Assembly: GCA_937911745.1 (NCBI GenBank)
Contig: CALDPX010000037.1
Coordinates: 1 to 16,679 of the forward strand
Length of the DNA: 16,679 nt
From: an uncultured Alistipes sp.
Lineage (GTDB): Bacteria > Bacteroidota > Bacteroidia > Bacteroidales > Rikenellaceae
Direction: 5' to 3'
Part shown: piece by piece, positions 1 to 6,417 of the stretch
Layout: every line of letters begins with the position of its first letter
Position numbering within the stretch: position 1 is the stretch's first letter
The notes under the pieces: generated by a model
Database searches by the model: none
Told to the model about the DNA's origin: nothing
The model's input: only the letters and a program-made list of their open reading frames with translations
Made by a program: the position numbers and the translations under genes

Positions 1-20
1 ATTACGAAAAATTTTTTCAT
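1..20 (-). CDS. Start of a gene running off the left edge (partial, putative secreted protein)
   Basis: On the minus strand an ATG at 20-18 opens a frame reading MKKFFV before the window ends. A lysine pair followed by hydrophobic residues is the usual beginning of a Bacteroidota signal peptide. An A-rich stretch precedes the ATG and the upstream leader reads in the same direction, which supports a real gene start. Only six codons are visible, so the product cannot be named and a chance ATG is possible. Confidence 0.3.
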
Positions 21-75
21 CGTGTTTTGAAATTTAGTTAATAAAGTTGTTTGTTTTGCTTTTTTCCTCCACGCC

Positions 76-120
76 AAAAAAAAGCACACAACACAGACCT
101 TAAAAGTCTGCACTGCGTGC
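76..120 (-). terminator. Intrinsic terminator or attenuator hairpin, minus strand
   Basis: On the minus strand the arms at 120-106 and 98-84 form a 15-bp stem with a 7-nt loop, followed by eight U (83-76). Four of the pairs (88/116, 91/113, 92/112, 93/111) are G-U wobbles in minus-strand RNA and would be A-C mismatches in plus-strand RNA, so the structure belongs to minus-strand transcription. The putative start codon at 20 lies about 55 nt downstream. The hairpin could end a small RNA or act as an attenuator for that gene. Confidence 0.65.
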
Positions 121-228
121 TTGAACATATGCCACTAAGGTGACGAGCCCGAACTCAAAGTTCGTTCTACCCCCCCCCAGATGGGATTAAACCGCTAAGT
201 ATCAGCATATTACAACCTGCAAACATAG
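76..228 (-). ncRNA. Candidate structured leader RNA or small RNA
   Basis: This minus-strand segment ends in the terminator hairpin and contains other possible folds. One is a 5-bp hairpin at 150-164. The other pairs 220-205 with 132-115; its 6-bp core is 210-205 with 132-127. The second pairing would use bases of the terminator arm (115-120), so the two are mutually exclusive, as in an attenuator. A run of nine G (plus-strand C at 170-178) lies in the middle. I do not recognise a known riboswitch, SRP RNA, tmRNA or RNase P core. 6S RNA was considered because of the long interrupted stem, but I cannot establish it. The 5' end is uncertain: a -7-like TATGTTTG lies at 227-220 and a better one at 357-350. 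Confidence 0.35.
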
Positions 229-349
229 TTTGGGTTTCTTTTTTTGGTTAGTAAGTATAGGGGATAGTAATGTATTGCATTCTCTTCAAAGTACACCAAA
301 AGAGTCGCAAATCTCTGCGAATTACATACACACACATCTCCACGTAATG

Positions 350-381
350 CAAATATAGAAGATATTTGTGTAAAATTGAAA
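350..381 (-). promoter_or_regulatory. Possible minus-strand promoter for the leader RNA
   Basis: On the minus strand TATATTTG at 357-350 matches the Bacteroidota -7 consensus TAnnTTTG. A near -33 box, TTTC (381-378), lies 20 nt upstream. The same bases also form a small palindrome (about 350-368), so the match may be partly coincidental. If used, transcription would start near 343 and run toward the hairpin at 120-84 and the gene start at 20. Confidence 0.3.
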
Positions 382-395
382 CATTTTCAGCAAAA

Positions 396-639
396 AAAAA
401 TCAATATAACGAGATAAAAACAAGGCGGGGTTCGGAACGACACTTTTGTGCAGGGATTTCTACCGACCAAAATTTACCTCTGAGTCCAAAAGAAATCGAA
501 AAATAACGGAGCAACAAGTGATGCGAAAAATCAATATAACGAGATAAATACAAGGCGGGGTCGTAACGACCCTTTTGTGCAGGGATTTCTACCGACTAAC
601 ATCTGCCCCCGAGTCCAAGTAAATCGAAAAATAACGGAG
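396..639. repeat. Two direct repeats of about 115 bp, period 130 bp
   Basis: Copy A (396-511) and copy B (526-639) are closely similar along their whole length, with a few substitutions and small indels, and are separated by 14 bp. Both begin with AAAAATCAATATAACGAGAT and end with AAATCGAAAAATAACGGAG. The 3' end of each copy is the reverse complement of the 3' end of the phosphate transporter gene: perfect over 27 bp for copy B, imperfect for copy A. No open reading frame is maintained. This looks like a non-coding tandem duplication, possibly a REP-like or miniature-element remnant. The family is not one I can name. Confidence 0.75.
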
Positions 640-754
640 GGATTTTTGTGCCAAAAGAAGGAGCGGCTCCGCAGTTTGCTTGGCGCAAATGAGGAAGCCG
701 CTCTCTGAATTTTGGTGCGAAAAGCACCCGTTATTTTTCGATTTACTTGGACTC
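611..754. repeat. Large inverted repeat spanning the phosphate-transporter stop codon
   Basis: Bases 611-637 and 728-754 are perfect inverted copies (27 bp). The pairing continues inward imperfectly, for example GAGCGGCT at 661-668 with AGCCGCTC at 696-703. The right arm contains the last codons and the TAA stop (745-743) of the minus-strand PiT gene, so its mRNA would end in a very long hairpin. No clear U-tract follows on the minus side, so it is not a textbook intrinsic terminator. mRNA 3'-end protection or termination is an inference. Confidence 0.75.
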
Positions 755-2968
755 GGTGCGCTGTGCATCCATAAAATACTTCTGCGACTTCAAGAGGTTG
801 CGACTTTGGAGTACCATAGTCTTGGTCTCATTGAGAATCGTCAGATAGAGCATACTCGCCTTGGTAGAGGTGGAGTTGTTCTGGATGCGGCGGAGCTGAT
901 TCTTGATAGCCTGAGCAATCAGGTCGAACAAATCGTCACGCATTGCAAGCACGAGGTCGATGTTTGCGAAGTCGTTAGACTGCAACATCTCGTTGATGCG
1001 CGAGTAGAGTTCCGATACGGAATTGTTGATTGTTGTAAGGTCCTCTACCTGCTCCTCGCTCATACCTCGGTGGTTGTTGTCGATGTGCTCGAAGCAAGGA
1101 CGGGTGATGTGCACCAGAGCCTTACACATCTCGCTGATGTAGTCCACAACCTGAACGTAGTAGTGTCCGGTGTCGATGTAGTTCTCTTCGTGGAACTTGT
1201 GGAGGGTAGGCAACATTGCATATTTCCTCTCACGAGCCGCATAGAAGAGGTCGTTGGACTGACGCACGAGCGAGCGCAGAGCCTTGCGGTCCTCGCGGAG
1301 CACGGCAGCGATGGTCTGTGCGTAGATGTCGGTAGTGGTCTGCATAGTCTGGCACACCTCTACTACTGCGCTGCTGAGCACCTCGTTCTCATCGTTTGCA
1401 AGAGCCACCTGAACAGTGGCAGCCTCCTCTTTTGCGCCTTTTTTCTTCTTGGGAATCATCATATAGACGCACAAGATAGAGATGAGCACAATTGCTACCA
1501 TTCCACCCCAGTAGAGTAAGAGAGTTATAACGATCGAGAGTACGAATGCTGCCAGACCGGTAAGGAACCAACCTGCAACGACAGTAATCACGCCTGTGAT
1601 GCGGTACACAGCACTCTCACGTCCCCACGCTTTGTCTGCCAGCGAAGAACCCATAGCCACCATAAAGGTAACGTAGGTGGTCGAGAGGGGCAACTGCAAC
1701 GATGTACCTATGATGATAAGCATTGAGCCTGCGGTGAGGTTTACGGCTGCACGAATAAGGTCGTACTGTCCATAATCATCGCCCAACTCGGTTGCCGAAG
1801 GAGCCTCGAAGCGGCGAGCCACAGCGGCGCGCATCTTCTTGGAGGTGTGATCCTCGAACCAGCGACTGCAACTAACAGCCACACGCACAATAGCACGCGA
1901 GAAAGCCGAAGAACCGAATTTCTCTGCGCCATCATCCTGAGTGGAGGAGAGGCTAAGTTCGGTATCGCTCACATTCTGGGTTTTCTTGGAAGTCCAGAGT
2001 GTAAAAATCATTATCGTACCTGCCAAAACGAGGAAAATGGTGTCTGCCTTTACGGGATTGTTGAGTGCGCCCATCAGCATATCGGGATTGCCGGTCTGCT
2101 GAGCAATTTTCCACGAGTCAAGACCTGCCAAAGGCACGCCGATGAAGTTCACAAGGTCGTTACCCGCAAATGCCAAAGCCAGCGAGAAAGTACCTGCAAG
2201 GATGGTGATTTTGAGGATATTGACCTTCAAAGTCTGCAACAAGAACATCAGAAGCGAACTTGCCGCAAAGACAATCAGCAGGCAGAGCATTGTGTGGTCG
2301 TTGATGTATGCCACCAGGTCCACTGCCAAGCCCGAAGATTTCAGACCTTTGATGAGTGCAAAATAGACAATGATTGTGAAAGCCAAACCGCACCAGAGAG
2401 CACCCCAGCGTTTGAGTTGCTTGTGGTAGCGGAATGTGAAGAGCAGACGACTGAGGAACATCAGCACCGTACCCGTAATGAATGCCAACACCACCGAGAG
2501 GAGAATTGCGGCAATCATCGCCAGAGCCTTGCCCGAGTTGATGAGTGTTTCAGGGTTGCCATCTGCGCCAATAATAGGCTCCTTAGTGATGCTCACAGCG
2601 ATAGCCGAGCCGAGCAAACCAAACACAAGGGCTACAGTAGTAGAGGTGGGCAAGCCCAAACTGTTGAACACATCGAGCAGAATCACGTTTGCGAACATCA
2701 CACCGAGGAAGAGAATCATCACCTCGTGGAACGTGAAGAACTCGGGATAGTAAACGCCACTACGAGCCACCTCCATCATACCGCTCGAAGTGAGCGCACC
2801 GATGATGATACCGATAGAGGCAATAGTGAGGATTACTTTTTTGGGTGCAGCTTTGGAGCCGATAGCCGAATTGAGGAAGTTTACGGCATCGTTCGACACA
2901 CCCACATAAAGACCGCCGACAGCCAAAAGCATCAAGACTACTACGGCGAAAGTGTAAATTACTGACAT
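743..2968 (-). CDS. PiT-family inorganic phosphate transporter with C-terminal PhoU-like domain
   Basis: This 741-residue integral membrane protein imports inorganic phosphate with a cation. The two inverted halves of the PiT fold are visible. The family GANDVANA-type motif appears as GVSNDAVN (residues 23-30) and GNDLVN (269-274). The paired PTSTT/PLSTT loops are GLPTSTT near 105-111 and QLPLSTT near residue 424. Roughly a dozen hydrophobic segments occupy residues 1-510, with a cytoplasmic loop around 330-400. Residues about 525-741 are soluble, helical and charged and resemble PhoU. Such PiT-PhoU fusions are common in Bacteroidota and suggest built-in control of transport; E. coli PitA is about 500 residues and lacks this tail. 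The gene is transcribed divergently from cvpA from its own promoter and ends inside the inverted repeat at 611-754. Cation preference cannot be told from sequence. Confidence 0.93.
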   Translation of the reverse strand: MSVIYTFAVVVLMLLAVGGLYVGVSNDAVNFLNSAIGSKAAPKKVILTIASIGIIIGALTSSGMMEVARSGVYYPEFFTFHEVMILFLGVMFANVILLDVFNSLGLPTSTTVALVFGLLGSAIAVSITKEPIIGADGNPETLINSGKALAMIAAILLSVVLAFITGTVLMFLSRLLFTFRYHKQLKRWGALWCGLAFTIIVYFALIKGLKSSGLAVDLVAYINDHTMLCLLIVFAASSLLMFLLQTLKVNILKITILAGTFSLALAFAGNDLVNFIGVPLAGLDSWKIAQQTGNPDMLMGALNNPVKADTIFLVLAGTIMIFTLWTSKKTQNVSDTELSLSSTQDDGAEKFGSSAFSRAIVRVAVSCSRWFEDHTSKKMRAAVARRFEAPSATELGDDYGQYDLIRAAVNLTAGSMLIIIGTSLQLPLSTTYVTFMVAMGSSLADKAWGRESAVYRITGVITVVAGWFLTGLAAFVLSIVITLLLYWGGMVAIVLISILCVYMMIPKKKKGAKEEAATVQVALANDENEVLSSAVVEVCQTMQTTTDIYAQTIAAVLREDRKALRSLVRQSNDLFYAARERKYAMLPTLHKFHEENYIDTGHYYVQVVDYISEMCKALVHITRPCFEHIDNNHRGMSEEQVEDLTTINNSVSELYSRINEMLQSNDFANIDLVLAMRDDLFDLIAQAIKNQLRRIQNNSTSTKASMLYLTILNETKTMVLQSRNLLKSQKYFMDAQRTESK

Positions 2969-3007
2969 CTATACTGTTTTTTGTTATAAGTTGCAGTTTT
3001 CGACGCA

Positions 3008-3037
3008 CAAATGTAATCTCTTTTTCAGAGCGACCAA
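3008..3037 (-). promoter_or_regulatory. Promoter of the phosphate transporter gene
   Basis: On the minus strand TACATTTG (3015-3008) matches the -7 consensus TAnnTTTG of the Bacteroidota primary sigma factor. A TTG (3037-3035) lies 19 nt upstream as the -33 element. Transcription would start near 3001, giving a leader of about 33 nt. Confidence 0.6.
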
Positions 3038-3233
3038 CACCACTATGTTTTAATTAACACAAACTTAAAATGCGCGTAACGAAAACTTAACATTTCCTCT
3101 ACAACACGCGCTCGGCTTTGTTCCAACCCACTCGCTAACACTCCACTACCCTTCTCGAACATTGGAATTGAGGTGTGAGGTGGTCAAGCGGATTTACATT
3201 ACCCCCTATTGCACCATTGCTTGGACAAAAAAG

Positions 3234-3265
3234 TTTGCTGGTCTGAAAAAAGATACCTATCTTTG
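3234..3265 (+). promoter_or_regulatory. Promoter of the cvpA-rsgA-trmH cluster
   Basis: TTTG at 3234-3237 and TATCTTTG at 3258-3265, spaced by 20 nt, match the Bacteroidota -33/-7 consensus almost perfectly. The cvpA start codon is 37 nt downstream of the -7 box, so the leader is short. Confidence 0.75.
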
Positions 3266-3302
3266 AGAAAGTTTTTTTTCGGATACAAGAAAACCAACAA
3301 AT

Positions 3303-3848
3303 ATGAACGTAAACATCATAGACATCATTCTCGCCATAGTGCTCGTGTGGGCACTTGTGGGCGGATTACGCAAGGGACTCATCTCGCAAGCCTCCTCATT
3401 TGTAGGACTTCTCTTGGGCGTGTGGCTCGCCTTCAAGTTCAACGACCGCCTCTCGGAGTGGATTGGTATTGATGTGCAGGGAATTGCTGCCTACATCATC
3501 CTTTTTGTGGTGGGTGTACTCTTGGCGTGGATTTGTTCGCGCATATCGAATTGGATACTCAACGGCATAGGCTTGGGTGTGGTGGACAAAATCGGCGGTG
3601 CAATCCTCTCGGTGGTTGTCTACTCTTTGGTACTAAGCCTGCTCCTGGGGCTCTTTCGCAACATCAACTCCTCGCTCCACATTGTAGAGGACAAGGTGTT
3701 GGAAGAGAGTGTCTTGGTGGAGCCTATTGAGAAGGTGTCGGAGGCGGTCTTTCCCTATCTTGTAGAGGCAAAAGATGCCATACTCGAAAGAGACTCTTTT
3801 GGCACAAAGAAGGAGGCAGAAACGGAGAATAAAACAGACGAGATATGA
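3303..3848 (+). CDS. cvpA: CvpA-family membrane protein
   Basis: This small integral inner-membrane protein of 181 residues has four predicted hydrophobic segments (about residues 5-25, 28-46, 62-82 and 100-120) and a soluble, acidic C-terminal tail rich in Glu and Lys. The N-terminal pattern (IIDIILAIVLVWALVGGLRK, then a conserved GLI) is characteristic of the CvpA (colicin V production) family. In E. coli CvpA is linked to colicin V export and envelope stress tolerance; its biochemical role is not established. It is the first gene after a strong promoter, and its stop overlaps the rsgA start by 4 bp (ATGA), which suggests translational coupling. A role in a ribosome-assembly cluster is not implied by the protein itself. 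Confidence 0.85.
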   Translation: MNVNIIDIILAIVLVWALVGGLRKGLISQASSFVGLLLGVWLAFKFNDRLSEWIGIDVQGIAAYIILFVVGVLLAWICSRISNWILNGIGLGVVDKIGGAILSVVVYSLVLSLLLGLFRNINSSLHIVEDKVLEESVLVEPIEKVSEAVFPYLVEAKDAILERDSFGTKKEAETENKTDEI

Positions 3849-4762
3849 TACAAGAGGGCTTTGTTGTGGAGTGTACCGGAAGTTGGTACAAAGTGGAGAT
3901 TGAGGGCGCAGTCTACGATTGTCGCACGCGCGGCAAACTCAGACTCAAAGGTGTGCGCTCAACCTCGCCCGTAGTGGTGGGCGACAGGGTTGGTGTGGAG
4001 TTCTCCGAGGAGGGCGATGGCGTTATCGTAAGCATTGCCCAACGCCGCAACTACATCATACGCCGAGCCTCCAACCTCTCCAAGGAGAGCCATATCATAG
4101 CCGCCAATATAGACTGTGCAGCGGTGGTTGTCACGATTGCAGCCCCCGTTACGGCTCCCGAATTTGTGGATAGGTTTTTGGTGACTTGCGAGGCGTATAA
4201 GGTGCCTGCGGTCATCATTCTCAACAAGATAGACACCGCACGCGAACACCCCGAACTGCTCCGACACTTCCACGAGGTCTACCGCTCAGCAGGCTACCGA
4301 GTGATTGAGTGCTCGGCACTTTCGGGCGAGGGCTTGGAGGAGGTAGTGGAACTCCTCAGGGATAAGACCACGCTGCTGGCGGGCAACTCGGGTGTGGGCA
4401 AATCCACCCTTGTGAACGCCATCTACCCCTCGGCAGCAGCCAAGACGGGTGCCATTTCGGATGTACACGAGCAAGGAAAACACACCACAACATTCTCGCA
4501 CGTCTACCCATTGCCTTTTGGCGGCAGACTCATAGACACCCCCGGCATTAGGGGTTTTGGACTCATCGACATCAAGCCCGAAGAGTTGTATCACTACTTC
4601 CCCGAGATTATGAAGGAGAGTGCGGGCTGCAAGTTCTACAACTGCACCCACACCCACGAGCCACAATGTGCCGTTATGCACGCCGTGGTGGAGGGACGTA
4701 TCTCGGAGAGCCGCTACGAAAGTTACATCAAAATGCTCGAAGACGATGGCAAATATCGCTAA
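3845..4762 (+). CDS. rsgA: Ribosome small-subunit maturation GTPase RsgA
   Basis: RsgA is a circularly permuted GTPase that acts late in 30S ribosomal subunit assembly and helps release RbfA. The 305 residues are a normal length. An N-terminal OB fold (about 1-70) is followed by G4 NKID (127-130), then G1 GNSGVGKST (180-188) and G3 DTPG (231-234); this G4-G1-G3 order is the family signature. The C-terminal zinc-binding module has Cys262, Cys267, His269 and Cys275, with the spacing known for RsgA. The start overlaps the cvpA stop (ATGA), and the last 17 bp overlap trmH. The link to an rRNA/tRNA methyltransferase-type neighbour fits a translation-related cluster. Identification is secure. Confidence 0.96.
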   Translation: MIQEGFVVECTGSWYKVEIEGAVYDCRTRGKLRLKGVRSTSPVVVGDRVGVEFSEEGDGVIVSIAQRRNYIIRRASNLSKESHIIAANIDCAAVVVTIAAPVTAPEFVDRFLVTCEAYKVPAVIILNKIDTAREHPELLRHFHEVYRSAGYRVIECSALSGEGLEEVVELLRDKTTLLAGNSGVGKSTLVNAIYPSAAAKTGAISDVHEQGKHTTTFSHVYPLPFGGRLIDTPGIRGFGLIDIKPEELYHYFPEIMKESAGCKFYNCTHTHEPQCAVMHAVVEGRISESRYESYIKMLEDDGKYR

Positions 4763-5432
4763 ACCCAAAGAGTGGTACGACCAGCGAATAGAGTACCTTG
4801 CGGAGTTTATGCTCCCCGAGAGGTTTGCCACAATGAGTCGTGTGGTGGCAGACCGCACTCGCTATATGACCGTATGTGCCGAAAACACCTTCCACCCACA
4901 GAATGCGAGTGCTCTGGTGCGCCACTGCGAGGCTTTCGGTGTGCAGGAGTTGCACGCCATAGAGTTTTTGTGTGGTTTTCAGGCAAATACCCACATCGTT
5001 AGGGGCACAGACAAATGGGTTGATATTATGCGCTACGGGAGCACTTCGGAGGCTGTGGGGCACCTCAAAAAGGAGGGCTACCGCATAGTTGCCGCCACAC
5101 CCCACACCAACGACCTCACACCCGAGAGTTTCGACATCACGAAAGGTAAGTTTTGCCTCGTCTTTGGCACCGAGAAGCAGGGTATTTCGCCCGAGATTAT
5201 GGCTGTGGCAGACGAGTTCGTGAAGATACCGATGTATGGCTTTGTGGAGAGTCTTAATGTGTCGGCTTGTGCGGCAATTCTCATTCAGGGCTTTGTGGAC
5301 AGATTGCACCGCAGCAACGTGGAGTGGCACCTCTCGCCCGAGGAGCAGAGCGAACTTCTCTACCGCTGGATGCGAGAGAGCGTAAAAGATGACGAGGGAA
5401 TACTGCGCAAGCGATTTGGCGAGGATATATAA
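4746..5432 (+). CDS. trmH: tRNA 2'-O-methyltransferase TrmH (SpoU family)
   Basis: This SPOUT-fold methyltransferase probably uses S-adenosylmethionine to methylate the 2'-O of guanosine 18 in the tRNA D-loop. The 228-residue length matches E. coli TrmH (229). All three SpoU motifs are present: motif 1 with Asn53 and Arg59 (NASALVR), motif 2 FGTEKQGIS (about 140-148, Glu143), and motif 3 IPMYGFVESLNVSA (about 161-174), which forms the trefoil-knot cofactor site. I chose the ATG at 4746 because homology begins close after it and it gives the family length; a longer frame back to 4620 would lie wholly inside rsgA. The gene overlaps rsgA by 17 bp and is followed by a terminator. The exact tRNA target is inferred from family membership. 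Confidence 0.9.
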   Translation: MANIAKPKEWYDQRIEYLAEFMLPERFATMSRVVADRTRYMTVCAENTFHPQNASALVRHCEAFGVQELHAIEFLCGFQANTHIVRGTDKWVDIMRYGSTSEAVGHLKKEGYRIVAATPHTNDLTPESFDITKGKFCLVFGTEKQGISPEIMAVADEFVKIPMYGFVESLNVSACAAILIQGFVDRLHRSNVEWHLSPEEQSELLYRWMRESVKDDEGILRKRFGEDI

Positions 5433-5481
5433 CCACCCAAGAGTGTGGCTCTTGCGCCCGCGCGCGAAGAAAAAGTGGAGT

Positions 5482-5520
5482 AAATAGTGGGTTTTTGGGA
5501 AAAATCCACTATTTTTGTGT
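5482..5520 (+). terminator. Terminator after trmH
   Basis: Bases 5482-5496 pair with 5500-5514 to form a 15-bp stem (one G-U pair) with a 3-nt loop, followed by TTGTGTT. It lies 50 bp after the trmH stop and 60 bp before glsA, so it should close the cvpA-rsgA-trmH transcript. The downstream U-tract is short and partly inside the stem. Confidence 0.65.
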
Positions 5521-5581
5521 TATCATAGGCTTCGTGTTGAGCCGAAAAGAAGGGAGAAACTGTAAAAATTAGGTAAAGGTT

Positions 5582-6394
5582 ATGCAGATTGACATCGAAC
5601 AGGTGCTGGCAAGCAAAGCACCCAAACTTGCAAAAAAGTTACCACGCTTTTTGATTCGCTATCTCACTAAAATCGTTCATCAAGACGAGATTAACCAGAT
5701 ACTTGCAAAACACGGACATCTGCCCGCCATTGAGTTTATCCGCACTGCGCTCGGTGATATGGGCGTAACGTGGACTGTGGAAGGTATGGAGAAGGTACCC
5801 ACCGAAGGTCGCTACCTCTTCGCCTCGAACCACCCCTTCGGAGGTATGGACGGAGTAATCCTCGCACAGGAGATTGCACGCCACCTCGGAGGCGAGGTTA
5901 GGAGCATCAGCAACGACCTTCTGTTGTTTGTAGAGCCTCTTCGCCCACTCTTCTTGCCCATCAACAAGCACGGCAGGCAGTCGCGCGAGGGCGCACGCAT
6001 ATTCGAGGAGACCTTTGCGGGCAACATTCCCATTCAGACCTTCCCCGCAGGCTTGTGCTCGCGCCGCATCAAGGGCGAGATTACCGACCTTGAATGGCAT
6101 CCCAACTTCGTAAAGAAGGCTATCCAGCACCAGAGGGATGTGGTGCCCGTATATGTAGAGGGCAAACTCTCCAACCGCTTCTACAACATCGCCAACTTCC
6201 GCAAGTTCTTCGGCATTAAGGCAAACATCGAGATGCTCTATCTTGTGGACGAGATGTTCAAACAGAAGGGCAAACACATTGTGTTGCACATTGGCGAGCC
6301 TATCAAGTGGCAGACCTTGGCAGATATGCCCTCCAACCCCGAGAGGGTGCAGTATGTAAGGAACATCGTCTATCGGATGGCTCCAAACAAGTAG
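5582..6394 (+). CDS. glsA: GlsA-type O-acyltransferase for amino-acid lipids (PlsC-like)
   Basis: This 270-residue lysophospholipid-acyltransferase-fold enzyme probably acylates the hydroxyl of an N-(3-hydroxyacyl) amino acid, giving a diacylated glycine (or serine-glycine) lipid in the inner membrane. The acyltransferase block is NHPFGGMDG with His84 and Asp90. The gap is HX5D rather than the HX4D of PlsC; this is what I recall for the GlsA/OlsA-like 'putative hemolysin' branch. The substrate-binding block is FPAGLCSRR (154-162). It lies 23 bp upstream of glsB, which encodes the partner N-acyltransferase, and together they match the two-enzyme glycine-lipid pathway described in Bacteroides thetaiotaomicron. 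I see no strong promoter in the 149 bp upstream. An ordinary 1-acylglycerol-phosphate acyltransferase is the main alternative, but the neighbour argues against it. Confidence 0.82.
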   Translation: MQIDIEQVLASKAPKLAKKLPRFLIRYLTKIVHQDEINQILAKHGHLPAIEFIRTALGDMGVTWTVEGMEKVPTEGRYLFASNHPFGGMDGVILAQEIARHLGGEVRSISNDLLLFVEPLRPLFLPINKHGRQSREGARIFEETFAGNIPIQTFPAGLCSRRIKGEITDLEWHPNFVKKAIQHQRDVVPVYVEGKLSNRFYNIANFRKFFGIKANIEMLYLVDEMFKQKGKHIVLHIGEPIKWQTLADMPSNPERVQYVRNIVYRMAPNK

Positions 6395-6417
6395 AACTTC
6401 AAATCACACAGAGAGAT

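Larger units (their letters stand above)
2969..3302. other. Divergent intergenic region
   Basis: This 334-bp gap lies between the minus-strand phosphate transporter and plus-strand cvpA. It contains one Bacteroidota-type promoter facing each way (3008-3037 minus, 3234-3265 plus). The middle part (about 3040-3230) has no open frame, strong hairpin or repeat that I can support. Confidence 0.6.

Noticed and set aside
135..170. tRNA-like T-arm (GAGTTCGGGCTC on the minus strand)
   Set aside because: No acceptor stem, D-arm or anticodon arm can be placed around it, and the loop lacks the TTCRANY pattern.
396..639. CRISPR-like array
   Set aside because: There are only two copies of about 115 bp with a 14-bp gap. 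Repeat and spacer sizes do not fit, and no cas gene is nearby.
680..1519. 279-codon plus-strand frame antisense to the phosphate transporter
   Set aside because: It starts inside the inverted repeat, shows no domain, and overlaps the PhoU-like coding region.
1847..2965. 372-codon plus-strand frame antisense to the phosphate transporter
   Set aside because: Composition is rich in His, Gln, Glu and Arg with no domain, which is typical of a shadow of membrane-protein codons.
4620..4745. Longer trmH starting at 4620
   Set aside because: It would add 42 residues encoded wholly inside rsgA. The 228-residue version matches the family length.
6307..6417. Longer GlsB starting inside glsA
   Set aside because: The extension is out-of-frame glsA sequence, and the ATG at 6418 gives the expected N-terminus.
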